A stretch of DNA of 64,000 nucleotides from NCBI RefSeq assembly GCF_031846305.1, contig NZ_JAVRHY010000004.1, forward strand, positions 222,593 to 286,592. Direction: 5' to 3'. This DNA comes from Spectribacter acetivorans (GTDB lineage Bacteria > Pseudomonadota > Gammaproteobacteria > Nevskiales > Salinisphaeraceae). Below, piece after piece: positions 45,115-55,464 of this stretch (position 1 is its first letter; each line of letters begins with the position of its first letter). The position numbers and the translations under genes were made by a program. Below the pieces are notes generated by a model. It ran no database searches. It was not told where the DNA came from and saw only the letters and a list, made by a program, of their open reading frames with translations.

Positions 45115-45446
45115 GCGGTATCTCCCATGTGGTGCTGCAGAAAGGCATCGAGTTGCTGCCGGCGCTGGAACCCGTTCTTGACGCCGACACGCTGGCCGCC
45201 CTGAAACAGCATCAGGGTCGGTGCGCCACGCAACTCATGGGTCTGCACCAGCGAGGGGTCGTCCGCCAGGTCGACCAGGACGAGGTCCACCCGGTCCGCC
45301 CACTGCGTGGCCAGTTCCTCCAGCTGGGGCAACTGCCGCTCGCACCAGGGGCAGTCCGGCTTGACGAAGGTGACCAGCAGCGGCCGGCCGCCATCGGCCA
45401 GCCGCTGCTCGAGTGCCTGCGGCGTCAACCGCGTCGTCCCCGTCAT
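45111..45446 (-). CDS. Thioredoxin-like protein
   Basis: A 111-residue thioredoxin-fold protein with C32-P-W-C35 in place of the usual CGPC, a central VDLVLVDLADDPSL, and the cis-proline segment GAPTLMLF. No signal peptide is seen. It is tucked between acs (3-bp gap) and the rhodanese gene (4-bp overlap). It may reduce the neighbouring rhodanese or act on cytoplasmic disulfides; this pairing is inferred from context. Confidence 0.82.
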   Translation of the reverse strand: MTGTTRLTPQALEQRLADGGRPLLVTFVKPDCPWCERQLPQLEELATQWADRVDLVLVDLADDPSLVQTHELRGAPTLMLFQGGQRVGVKNGFQRRQQLDAFLQHHMGDTA

Positions 45447-45449
45447 CGC

Positions 45450-47402
<1,953 letters not shown>

Positions 47403-47569
47403 GTCTGTCTTTCGCCTCCGATTCCGTTTGCGTCTCGCGTATGTCTTGTTTGATCCGGGCGGTTGTATGCGCCATACCGCCGGCTGACGTGCCTTTTGCA
47501 CGTTGCGTGCCATGACCCGCCCGGTACCGGGGCACGCCTGCTCGCGGCAACTGTCAAACCCGTTCGAGT

Positions 47570-47584
47570 GTGACACAGTGTCAC
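47570..47584. promoter_or_regulatory. Perfect palindrome between acs and the cytochrome gene
   Basis: GTGACAC-A-GTGTCAC, 7-bp arms around one base, in the 277-bp divergent region. It resembles a dimeric regulator site; it is one base longer than a CRP site (TGTGA-N6-TCACA), so CRP is unlikely. The factor is unknown. Confidence 0.45.
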
Positions 47585-47679
47585 GCTGGGCTCACGACCG
47601 TACGCGCGGTGCAACATAAGACTTTGGTCGCAACGAACAACCAGACCGACGGTGGCTTCAAGGGGATCGGAAACCGACC

Positions 47680-47997
47680 ATGCACACGCCCACCCATCTG
47701 CTACGCGTGATGCTGCTGGCGGCGGCCGCCACCGGCTGCAGCGAGCGGCCGAACGCCGTGCCGCCAGCGCCGCCTCAGGCACTGGCCTGTTTCGGCTGCC
47801 ACGGACCGGCCGGCCGCTCCGATGGTGATATCCCCGATCTGGCCGGCATGCCGCGTGACCGTTTTCTGGCCCGCATGGCGGCATTCTCGGGGGACGACGA
47901 AACCGGCGGCGTCATGAGCCGGATCGCCCCGGCCTATAGCGAGCGCGAGCTGGCCCGCCTGGCCGATTACTTCGCCGACCTGGAACCGGCACCCTGA
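47680..47997 (+). CDS. Small c-type cytochrome, sulfide-dehydrogenase cytochrome-like
   Basis: Periplasmic monohaem cytochrome, 105 residues. A signal peptide ends at ATGC with Cys20, which looks like a lipobox, so it may be membrane-tethered. The haem site is C37-F-G-C40-H41; M71 or M79 could be the distal ligand. Its stop overlaps the flavoprotein start (TGATG), matching the FccA-FccB pairing of flavocytochrome c sulfide dehydrogenase. At about 85 mature residues it is a single-haem version. Confidence 0.8.
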   Translation: MHTPTHLLRVMLLAAAATGCSERPNAVPPAPPQALACFGCHGPAGRSDGDIPDLAGMPRDRFLARMAAFSGDDETGGVMSRIAPAYSERELARLADYFADLEPAP

Positions 47998-49289
47998 TGC
48001 GGCTGTCCCGACGCGAACTCCTGCGTGCCGCGGCCGGCCTGACCGGCCTGGGCCTGATCGGGCCCGGCTGGTCGGCGGATCGCGCCCGGGGCCGGGTGGT
48101 GATCGTGGGCGGCGGCTTCGGCGGCGCCACCTGTGCCCGTTACCTGCGGGCAATCGCCCCGGGCGTGTCGGTCACGCTGATCGAGCGCCGGGCCCGGCTG
48201 GCGACCGGCCCCTTCTGCAACACGGTGGTCGCCGGTATCAATCCGATCGAGGCCATCACGGTCGATCACCGGGCCCTGGCGGCGGCCGGCGTGAACGTCA
48301 TCCACGCCGACATCCGCGAACTCGATCCGGTCGCCCGGCGCGTACGCCTGCCTGATGGCGGGAAACTGGAGGCCGATCATCTGGTGGTGGCCCCGGGCAT
48401 CGATTTCGACTGGTTCCCGATCGAGGGCTACGGACCCAAGGTGACCGATGCCCTGCCCCACGCCTGGACCGCGGATCGCGACCAGATCACCAATCTGCGT
48501 CAGCAGCTGCAGGCGATGCCGGACGACGGGGTGGTCGCCATCGCCATCCCGCCCAACCCCTATCGCTGCCCGCCCGGGCCCTACGAACGGGCCAGCCTGA
48601 TCGGCCACTTTCTGACACAGCACAAGCCCCGGGCCAAGCTGCTGCTGCTCGACGCCAAGGATCATTTTTCCAAGGAGGCCCTGTTCCGGGCCGGCTGGGC
48701 CGAGCACTACGGCGAGCGCATCGAATGGATCGGCCGGCCGCAGGGCGGCGCGGTGGTGGCGGTGGACGCCGGCAAGCGCACGCTGATCACCGCCGGCGGC
48801 GAGCGTATCCGTGCCGACGTGATCAACGTGATCCCGCCTCAGGTCGCCGGGGCGCTTGCCCGCGACAACGACCTGACCGACATCAGCGACTGGGCGCCGG
48901 TGGATCACCGCAGTTTCGAGTCCACCCGCCATCCCCGGGTGCACGTGCTCGGCGATGCCTGCCAGGGCGGGCCGATGCCCAAGTCCGGCTATGCCGCCAA
49001 CGTGCAGGGCAAGATCTGCGCGCATGCCATTGCCGCCGGCCTGGCCGGCGACACCTTCGCCGGTACCCGACTGATCAACGCCTGCTACAGCCTGGTGACC
49101 CCCGATCACGGCATCAGCGTGTCGCAGGTCTACGACCTTAACGGCCCGCATTTCGCGGCGATCCCGGATACCGGCGGCACGTCGCCGCTGGCCGCGTCGC
49201 CGCAGGATCGGGCCCGGGTGGCCGGCTATGCCCGCAGCTGGTATCGCAACATCGTGCGCGATACCTTCGGCAATCCGGCGACGCCGTAA
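47997..49289 (+). CDS. FAD-dependent flavocytochrome c sulfide dehydrogenase-like flavoprotein
   Basis: Periplasmic flavoprotein of the FCSD (FccB/SoxF-like) family, 430 residues. A twin-arginine signal (SRRELLRAAAG) is followed by the FAD motif VVIVGGGFGGATCARYL. The family blocks PPNPYRCPPGPYER and GDACQGGPMPKSGYAAN are present. Cysteines at PYRC and at SGPF-like PFCN are candidates for the redox disulfide. It is translationally coupled to the upstream cytochrome. Sulfide is the family substrate, but a thiol role is possible; no other sox or dsr gene is visible here. Confidence 0.85.
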   Translation: MRLSRRELLRAAAGLTGLGLIGPGWSADRARGRVVIVGGGFGGATCARYLRAIAPGVSVTLIERRARLATGPFCNTVVAGINPIEAITVDHRALAAAGVNVIHADIRELDPVARRVRLPDGGKLEADHLVVAPGIDFDWFPIEGYGPKVTDALPHAWTADRDQITNLRQQLQAMPDDGVVAIAIPPNPYRCPPGPYERASLIGHFLTQHKPRAKLLLLDAKDHFSKEALFRAGWAEHYGERIEWIGRPQGGAVVAVDAGKRTLITAGGERIRADVINVIPPQVAGALARDNDLTDISDWAPVDHRSFESTRHPRVHVLGDACQGGPMPKSGYAANVQGKICAHAIAAGLAGDTFAGTRLINACYSLVTPDHGISVSQVYDLNGPHFAAIPDTGGTSPLAASPQDRARVAGYARSWYRNIVRDTFGNPATP

Positions 49290-49409
49290 CCGTCGCGCCG
49301 GCGGGTCACTGCGTGACGCCACGCACCAGTTCCGGGGCATTCATGCGGCCGCGTCAGCGCTCAGCCGGCTCTCATACCGCGGCACGGACATTGCTGTAAT
49401 GTTGCGAAA

Positions 49410-50171
49410 ATGTTGCGAACGATCATGACCACCACGCCAGCCATCAATCGCGCCTTCGCCCTGCCACCCGCCTACGGCCTGCTGCAGGCCTGGCTGATCG
49501 TGATGGGCGCAGTTGGCTTTGCCGCCTATCTCGGCCGGGAGTTCGGCATCATCGGCGAGCTGCTCAGCCAGGACGCGACCCGGCTTTGCTTGCTGATCAT
49601 GCTGGCGTTCATCGGGGCCAGCCTGCACTGCGGTGCCCGCAGCCTGCGACTTTCGCGCGAGATCCGGCGTTTCGACGAGATCGAAGCCGCGCATTCCGAG
49701 CATGCCGGCCTGCGCCTCGACGACGACGGCGAACTCGCCAGCGGCGACCGGCGGCTGCCGGATTCGCTGTGCGCCGACTACCTTGCCGGTCTGCTGGCAC
49801 GCCGGCAGCGCGACGGCCTGTCGTCGCCCGAGTACAGCCAGCTCACCGACGTCCTCAACGAACGCATCCGCGGCTCGCATGAATTCGGCTGGTTCGTCAC
49901 CGGCATGCTGATCAAGCTCGGGCTGCTGGGCACGGTGATCGGCTTCATCATCATGCTGGGGGCGGTGGACAGCGCCGGTTCCTTCGACGTCGCGGCGGTG
50001 CAGCAGCTCCTGGGCAGCATGAGCGAGGGCATGAGCGTGGCCCTCTACACCACCCTGACCGGCCTGAGCGCCAGCATGGTGCTGGGTTTCCAGTACCTGA
50101 TGCTCGATCGCGCTGCCGACAGCCTGCTGGCGCGCGTGGTGCATTTCGCCGAACGCCGGCTGGCGGTCTGA
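49410..50171 (+). CDS. MotA/TolQ/ExbB-like proton-channel family protein
   Basis: Inner-membrane protein of 253 residues (a second ATG at 49425 is also possible). Hydrophobic spans lie at about 23-40, 57-73, 163-184 and 207-229. The last two form the MotA/TolQ/ExbB signature (LIKLGLLGTVIGFIIMLG, then MSVALYTTLTGLSASMVLG), including the conserved small and polar residues of the proton path. A cytoplasmic domain of about 85 residues sits between spans 2 and 3. The next gene encodes a TolR/ExbD-like partner. The system they power is not known. Confidence 0.8.
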   Translation: MLRTIMTTTPAINRAFALPPAYGLLQAWLIVMGAVGFAAYLGREFGIIGELLSQDATRLCLLIMLAFIGASLHCGARSLRLSREIRRFDEIEAAHSEHAGLRLDDDGELASGDRRLPDSLCADYLAGLLARRQRDGLSSPEYSQLTDVLNERIRGSHEFGWFVTGMLIKLGLLGTVIGFIIMLGAVDSAGSFDVAAVQQLLGSMSEGMSVALYTTLTGLSASMVLGFQYLMLDRAADSLLARVVHFAERRLAV

Positions 50172-50193
50172 CCGGCCCGGCACGCGACGCATC

Positions 50194-50799
50194 ATGGCGT
50201 TCCGACGCAAGCACCGGGACTTCGACCAGGACCCGTTCACCGACCTGCTGTTCAACGCGCTGCTGGGTTTCACCTTCATGTTCCTGGTGGCGATCATGTT
50301 CCTGAACCCGCCAACCAAGACCGGCATCGTCGATCCCAAGGCGGAATACATCATCACCGCCACCTGGGAGGAAGGCCGCCCGGATGATCTGGACCTATGG
50401 GTTCAGGGCCCCGGCAACGAGGTGGTGTGGTTCCGCAATCAGGAAGCCGACCTGATGCACCTGGATCGCGACGACCGGGGCACGGTGAACGATCAGCTGG
50501 TGGTCGACGGCAAAGAGGTGAGAAACCCGCTGAATCAGGAAGTGGTCACCATCCGCGGGCAGGCCCCGGGTGAGTACATCGTCAACCTGCACTACTACAA
50601 TACCCAGACCAAGCGCCCTCTGGACGCCGAGGTGGAAATCGTCAAGGTCAACCCGCGGCTGGAGGTGGTGTTCCACGGGACGGTGCGGCTGGAACGCCTG
50701 GGCCAGGAGAAGACTGCCGCCCGCTTTACCGTGGCACGGGACGGTCGCGTCACCGACGTGAACACCCTGCCCGCATCGCTGGTCAGCGTGGACCGCTGA
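50194..50799 (+). CDS. TolR/ExbD-like anchor fused to a DUF2135-like periplasmic domain
   Basis: A 201-residue protein: charged cytoplasmic N-terminus, DPFTDLLFNALLGFTFMFLV membrane helix (about 13-40) with an Asp just before it as in ExbD/TolR/MotB stators, then a periplasmic beta-rich domain beginning ITATWEEGRPDDLDLWVQGP, characteristic of DUF2135-type modules. It lacks the usual TolR C-terminal domain and a peptidoglycan-binding OmpA motif. It follows the TolQ-like gene by 22 bp and is presumably its stator partner. Confidence 0.75.
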   Translation: MAFRRKHRDFDQDPFTDLLFNALLGFTFMFLVAIMFLNPPTKTGIVDPKAEYIITATWEEGRPDDLDLWVQGPGNEVVWFRNQEADLMHLDRDDRGTVNDQLVVDGKEVRNPLNQEVVTIRGQAPGEYIVNLHYYNTQTKRPLDAEVEIVKVNPRLEVVFHGTVRLERLGQEKTAARFTVARDGRVTDVNTLPASLVSVDR

Positions 50800-50879
50800 C
50801 CGACCAGCCGGGCCGGCGCAGCCCGCAAAACGACAAACGGCCCCGGCGCCGACGCGACCGGCCGACAGGAGGATAACGG

Positions 50880-51398
50880 ATGACCGAAGCGGTACTTTAC
50901 CTGGCGCTGGGCTATGCGGCCCTTGGCGTGGTGGTTCTGGGCCTGAACGTCTACAGCCGCTGGCCGCTGTGGGTAAAGCTGGGCAGCATTGCCGTGGTAA
51001 CCGGCTTCTACTTCGTCACCTGGCAGTCGCTGCAGGGGGTGCTGGGCTGGCCGGCCCGGGTGGACCTGCCCGACCGCTTCATCCTGCTGTCGACCTCGAT
51101 CCATGAACCCAACAAGTCCACCGGAGAGCCCGGCCGGGTGCATCTGTGGGTGACGCCGGTAGGGGCCGACGACCGGCCCATGGATCAGCCCCGCGCCTTC
51201 GAGCTGCCCTACGACGACACGCTGCACTCCCGCCTCGAGGAGGCCAAGAAGGAGATGCGCAACGGCGTGATGCAGATCGGCAAGGCCGAACCCAGCACCG
51301 GCGAGCAGGAAGACGCCACCGACACCACCCGCTTCTCCCGTCGCGAACAGGACGTCAGCTTCGAGAAGATGCCCGACCCCGCGCTGCCCGAGAAGTGA
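50880..51398 (+). CDS. Two-span membrane protein of unknown function
   Basis: A 172-residue protein with a strong GGAGGATAACGG ribosome-binding region. Two N-terminal membrane helices (about 4-22 and 32-50) are followed by an acidic soluble domain, probably periplasmic, ending in a poorly structured Glu/Pro-rich tail. I do not recognise the family. It is third in the four-gene cluster and overlaps the lipoprotein gene by four bases, so it is likely made together with it. Confidence 0.65.
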   Translation: MTEAVLYLALGYAALGVVVLGLNVYSRWPLWVKLGSIAVVTGFYFVTWQSLQGVLGWPARVDLPDRFILLSTSIHEPNKSTGEPGRVHLWVTPVGADDRPMDQPRAFELPYDDTLHSRLEEAKKEMRNGVMQIGKAEPSTGEQEDATDTTRFSRREQDVSFEKMPDPALPEK

Positions 51399-52111
51399 GC
51401 CGCCGCAAGCTTTGTCTCGCGCTGTGCCTGGCGCCCCTTGCCTTGCTGACCGGCTGCGGGCAGGACATCGAACACACCTGGTTCCCGCTGGCCGACGGGC
51501 TGCACTGGGAATATCGCGTCACCCGCACCGACGCCCGGGGTCAACGCGAGGTGGAATCCTTTTCGCAGACCAACCTCGGCTCCACCACCCTGCAGGGCAC
51601 CGCAGTGTTCGAACGCCGCAACAGCCACGGCACGCACTACTTCATCGAGGCGCGCGAGGACGGCCTCTACCGGCTGGCGTCACAGAACATCGGCGATTTC
51701 CATCCGCAGATGGACCGTCCGCCACGGCTGATCCTGCCGGAGCCGCCGGACGGGATTGCCGAGTGGCGCGCCCCCACCGTGACCTATCTGCTCAAACGCA
51801 TCTTTCCGTTCGAGCGGCACTACCGCCACCGCGCCTCGATCAAGCTGGAATTCCGGCTGGCGGCGACCGGCGTATCGGTGAGCGTGCCGGCCGGTCGCTT
51901 CGAGAATTGCCTGCGAGTGGATGCCGAGGCCGAAATCCAGGTGTCGTCGGATCCCCGCTACGGCCCCGCGCCGGTACCGATCACCCAGAGCGAGTGGTAC
52001 TGCCCGGACACCGGACTGGTCAAGCTCACACGCCGCGAGGAACTCGATTCCGACCAGGCCGCCATTATCGGCGGCGACCTGCACATGGAGTTGACCCGGT
52101 TCGACGACTGA
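51395..52111 (+). CDS. Putative lipoprotein of unknown function
   Basis: A 238-residue protein from a GTG start overlapping the previous stop (GTGA). A signal peptide ends in the lipobox LLTGC (Cys at about 21). The mature part is beta-rich, opening WFPLADGLHWEYRVTRTDARG and later containing VPAGRFENCLRV, a pattern shared by various uncharacterised outer-membrane-type lipoproteins. It is the last gene of the cluster and converges with the zinc-hydrolase gene ten bases away. Confidence 0.7.
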   Translation: MSRRKLCLALCLAPLALLTGCGQDIEHTWFPLADGLHWEYRVTRTDARGQREVESFSQTNLGSTTLQGTAVFERRNSHGTHYFIEAREDGLYRLASQNIGDFHPQMDRPPRLILPEPPDGIAEWRAPTVTYLLKRIFPFERHYRHRASIKLEFRLAATGVSVSVPAGRFENCLRVDAEAEIQVSSDPRYGPAPVPITQSEWYCPDTGLVKLTRREELDSDQAAIIGGDLHMELTRFDD

Positions 52112-52121
52112 GCGCCGCGGG

Positions 52122-53060
52122 TTATTTCTGACCGGCCACCGGTTCCAGGACATCGGCCTCGATGTCCGGATACAGGTGGGACACCGAGCGGCGGAACTCC
52201 GGCACGATCACGGCCAGACCGCGCCACCGGTAGGGCAGCGCCTGCATCATGACTTCCGGCATGTCCAGACCGTGGCCGGCGGCGGCGTTGAGATTGCGCC
52301 ACAGCCAGCTCAGATAGGCCTGCGTCTGGGCGATGGCCTCGGCGTCGTCACGCACCGGCCCGTGGCCCGGCACCAGGGTGGTGAACTCGCGCTGGCTCAG
52401 CGTGTGAAGCGTCTCGACCCAGGTGGTCATATCGGCGTTCGGGGTGGTCGGTGTGCGGTTCAGAAAGGCCAGGTCACCGGCAAAAAGGACTCCGGTGGTG
52501 TGGTCCAGAATCGCCAGGTCGGCCCCGGTATGCCCCTGCATGCCGATCAGTTCCAGCTCGTGGCCGCCGACAGTGACCCGACTGCCGGCCGTGACCTCCT
52601 GCGTGGGCGGCAGGGACTCGGTGCCGCGCATGGCACCGCCCACCAGGTTGTACATGTTGGTGGTCAGGTCCGCCCCGATGGCGCGAATCTGCTCGATGGT
52701 GCCGGACAGCGCGCCGATATCGACATCGGCGAATGCCTGATTGCCCAGGTAGTGGTCGGGGTGATGGTGGGTGATGTAGACCTGCACCACGGGCTTATCG
52801 GTGACCCCGGCGATGGCCTCGCGCATGGCTTCGCCGTAGAGCCGAGAGGGGCCGGTGTCGATCACCACCACGCCATCGTCGGTGACGATGAATCCCGTGT
52901 TGACGATGTTGCCGAGGTTGTCGTAACTGAAATGCTCGAGCGCCCCGACGAACACGTAGGTGTTGTCAGCCACCTGCTTCGGTGTCAGCTCATAGGGATT
53001 ATCCGCAGCAGCCGTCAGCGGCCACACCAGCGCCGCCAGCAGCAGAAACCAGCGCGTCAT
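52122..53060 (-). CDS. Quinoprotein relay system zinc metallohydrolase (MBL fold)
   Basis: Metallo-beta-lactamase-fold hydrolase, 312 residues, with a cleavable signal peptide (about 1-19). The zinc motif H98-x-H100-x-D102-H103 (in ITHHHPDH) is complete, and GMQGHTGADLAI and LVPGHGPV carry the further His ligands. It overlaps the SoxYZ-like gene by four bases. This pairing is known next to PQQ dehydrogenases and is named a quinoprotein relay system; its chemistry is unresolved. Confidence 0.85.
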   Translation of the reverse strand: MTRWFLLLAALVWPLTAAADNPYELTPKQVADNTYVFVGALEHFSYDNLGNIVNTGFIVTDDGVVVIDTGPSRLYGEAMREAIAGVTDKPVVQVYITHHHPDHYLGNQAFADVDIGALSGTIEQIRAIGADLTTNMYNLVGGAMRGTESLPPTQEVTAGSRVTVGGHELELIGMQGHTGADLAILDHTTGVLFAGDLAFLNRTPTTPNADMTTWVETLHTLSQREFTTLVPGHGPVRDDAEAIAQTQAYLSWLWRNLNAAAGHGLDMPEVMMQALPYRWRGLAVIVPEFRRSVSHLYPDIEADVLEPVAGQK

Positions 53061-53830
53061 GGCGAGTCCGGCGCCGGCAGGGTCGCCGCGAAACGGTTGC
53101 CGTTGTTGTCACGGCCGGACAATGCGACCGGTCCGCGGTAACGCAGATCGACGCTGATCACCGGGTTCTCGGACACCGGCTCGAACGGCTTGAGCCGCGC
53201 CAGCGTCTCGCCGTCCGGCGTGGCCAGCGTGACGTCGGTGATGTGGAACACCGGAATTCCGGCCGCCAGGCCGGTATCCATGGGATGCACCACCCGGAAC
53301 CGCAGCCGCTCGCGCTCGGGGCCTCGCGCCCAGGCGTTGCCGGAAATCTCGCCCAGTCGCGATTCCCAGATCGGCGAACCGGCCGCCACGCTGGGGGCCG
53401 TGCAGCCGCCGCCGGCCGCCTCGATCCACATGCCGCCCACGTGCCAGACGCCATCGGCCGTGCGCATGGCCGCGCGTACCGGCGTGGCCTGCTGAATCTT
53501 GAAACGAAAGGCCAGGGTCGGGGACGCCCGCTCGGGGTAGTACTCCAGAATCTTGGTGATCGGGTTGAGGTCGGCGAACACCACCACCGACTCCACATCC
53601 GGCAGATCCGGGGCCTCGACCATCACCGGGGTTTCCATCGCGTCCTCGGCATAGCCGGCCGCCAGCACCCGCACCCGGTCGTCGAACACGATCTCGGCAT
53701 CCTCGCCCAGGTGCTTGGTCACCATACTGTCCCACTGCGGGGAGTCCAGCGGATCGTCGGGAACCGTTGCCACGGCCACGGTGCATACCAGCCACAGGCT
53801 CGCCGCCGTCATCCGGGTGAGGTATCGCAT
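53057..53830 (-). CDS. Quinoprotein dehydrogenase-associated SoxYZ-like carrier protein
   Basis: Secreted protein of 257 residues from the ATG at 53830 (AGGAGA ribosome-binding site). After the signal peptide comes a SoxY-like half ending in a Gly-rich swinging-arm motif AAGGGC with Cys143, then a SoxZ-like half (FRVVHPMDTGL near its start). It is thus a fused SoxYZ, with the carrier cysteine internal rather than at the C-terminus as in true SoxY. It is coupled to the zinc hydrolase and sits in the PQQ alcohol dehydrogenase cluster. Confidence 0.85.
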   Translation of the reverse strand: MRYLTRMTAASLWLVCTVAVATVPDDPLDSPQWDSMVTKHLGEDAEIVFDDRVRVLAAGYAEDAMETPVMVEAPDLPDVESVVVFADLNPITKILEYYPERASPTLAFRFKIQQATPVRAAMRTADGVWHVGGMWIEAAGGGCTAPSVAAGSPIWESRLGEISGNAWARGPERERLRFRVVHPMDTGLAAGIPVFHITDVTLATPDGETLARLKPFEPVSENPVISVDLRYRGPVALSGRDNNGNRFAATLPAPDSP

Positions 53831-53956
53831 GCTCAGTCTCCTGCGGCCGCCTGGCATCCAGTATGCAAAGCGGTTATCGCTAACGTCGGGCCGACGTCGA
53901 GTGCGGCTGCCGGTGGCGTGCGGCGACCGGCAGCCCGCCGACGCCTGCGCGCTGCA

Positions 53957-54847
53957 TCAACGGCCGGCCGTGCTCTGAGCCGACTCCGGGCCGGTGGGCG
54001 ACCGGTACGGCACGCCGTAGTCGTTGAAGATTTCCTCCAGACGTCCGGAATCCCGCAGCTCGGTCATCGCCTCGCCCAGCGCTTGGGCCAGTTCCGGATT
54101 GCCGGCCTTGATCGCCAGGCCCACATCCCAGTCGTTCTGGTACAGCCCGGTGAGCTGTACCTGACGGATATCGATATTCTCGTTCTCGAGCATGTTCACG
54201 GCGCCACGCAGTTCACCCAGGGGCGCCATCACCCCGGCGAGTTCGCCCTTGTTGAACGCGCGCATGGCCTCGGGAACGCTCTTGAAGTGCTCGACGTCAT
54301 CCCGAAGCTGGCCCTGAAAGGCCGAGGTCAGGTAGAAGTCGCCGAGCGTGTCCAGTTGCACACCGATCTTGTTGCCGGCCAGCGCCAGCGGACTGTCCAC
54401 GTCGGCCCCGAAACGCTCGGCGTCATACACGAAACCCATGGTCTCGTTGTAGTAGGCACCGAGGAAGGTGGCCTGATCGTTTTCCGCCTGGAATGACGGG
54501 GCCATGCCCACATGCAGCATGGCATCGGCCGGCTTGCGCCCGATGTAGTGCCCCTTCCAGACCATGTTGCGAATGTCGTCGCCCATGGACTCGTCCGCGG
54601 GGAACGCATTGATGGTGGTGGACACGCCGAGCTTGTCACCCAGCGCCTTCGCGATATCCACGTCGATACCGGTGTAACCGCCGCTTTCGGCCTTGTAGGA
54701 CCAGGGCGGGAAACTGTCGTAGACCGCGATCTCGACGCGGCCACGCTCTTTGATTTCGTCGAGCTTGTCGGCCCGATCGTCCTGTGCGCTCGCGCTGCCG
54801 GTAACGACAGCCAGGGCCAGCGCCAGCAATGCTGTTTTCACAGCCAT
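53957..54847 (-). CDS. Quinoprotein-associated periplasmic substrate-binding protein (MoxJ/XoxJ-like)
   Basis: Periplasmic protein of the family 3 solute-binding fold, 296 residues. The signal peptide ends ASAQ (about residue 22), then VEIAVYDSFPPWSYKAESGGYTGIDVDIAKALG, FPADESMGDDIRNMVWKGHYIG and the PADAMLHVGM segment. Such proteins encoded beside PQQ dehydrogenases (MoxJ, XoxJ) are thought to help activate or assemble the dehydrogenase rather than import solutes; no permease genes are present. Confidence 0.85.
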   Translation of the reverse strand: MAVKTALLALALAVVTGSASAQDDRADKLDEIKERGRVEIAVYDSFPPWSYKAESGGYTGIDVDIAKALGDKLGVSTTINAFPADESMGDDIRNMVWKGHYIGRKPADAMLHVGMAPSFQAENDQATFLGAYYNETMGFVYDAERFGADVDSPLALAGNKIGVQLDTLGDFYLTSAFQGQLRDDVEHFKSVPEAMRAFNKGELAGVMAPLGELRGAVNMLENENIDIRQVQLTGLYQNDWDVGLAIKAGNPELAQALGEAMTELRDSGRLEEIFNDYGVPYRSPTGPESAQSTAGR

Positions 54848-54907
54848 GACATGCCTCAACTTGTTGAATGAAGGACGCCGGTCTGACACCGGCGTCGGCA
54901 GGCGGTT

Positions 54908-55366
54908 CTATTCCGCCTGTTCGTAAAGTTCGGCGAGATCCTTGTCCTTGTATTCGTAATGCCGCTTGTCGATGTAGGAGCGGATGGCCCAGATGGCTTC
55001 CTGTCCCATCACGTCCTCGAAGCCGGGCATGTAGGTCATGCCGTTGCGCTGCACGCCATTACGGACCTTGTTCACGAAGTACTCGTCGTCGAACTTGGTC
55101 AGTTCACGCAGATCCGGCGCGATACCACCCGACATGGCTTCCAGTCCGTGGCAGCGGGCGCAGTTCTGGTTGTAGGCCGAGGCACCGATCTCGATCGCCT
55201 CCTTGTTTCCGCGGTACGGGTTTTCCGACAGCCACTCATCTTTCGGCAATTCCTTGAGGCCTTCGGTATCGACTTCCTGCGGCGCCACGTCGCCGTGGCT
55301 GTACACCGCCGTCGCCGATGCCGCCAGTGCCAGTGCGGTAACGAATCGAATCTTGCTGTTGATCAT
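54908..55366 (-). CDS. Cytochrome c550 of PQQ alcohol dehydrogenase (PedF/XoxG-like)
   Basis: Periplasmic electron acceptor of the PQQ dehydrogenase encoded just upstream, 152 residues. The signal peptide ends near VYSHG (about residue 23); the mature start SHGDVAPQEVDT with LPKDEWLSENPYR is typical of the PedF class. The haem site is C69-A-R-C72-H73, and M113 in MTYMPGF is the likely sixth ligand. It follows the dehydrogenase gene after 98 bp, which contains a small CCCCGC/GCGGGG hairpin (55403-55417). Confidence 0.88.
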   Translation of the reverse strand: MINSKIRFVTALALAASATAVYSHGDVAPQEVDTEGLKELPKDEWLSENPYRGNKEAIEIGASAYNQNCARCHGLEAMSGGIAPDLRELTKFDDEYFVNKVRNGVQRNGMTYMPGFEDVMGQEAIWAIRSYIDKRHYEYKDKDLAELYEQAE

Positions 55367-55464
55367 CTGCGCTTTCCGTTCTCGAGAAATGTTCGTCATT
55401 CGCCCCGCAAGGCGGGGGCTGGCGGCACATGGCCGCACAGCCCCCTGTTCGCACGGGACCTGGT

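Noticed and set aside
47570..47584. CRP binding site
   Set aside because: The spacing between TGTGA and TCAC halves is seven, not six, and the dyad centre is a single base.
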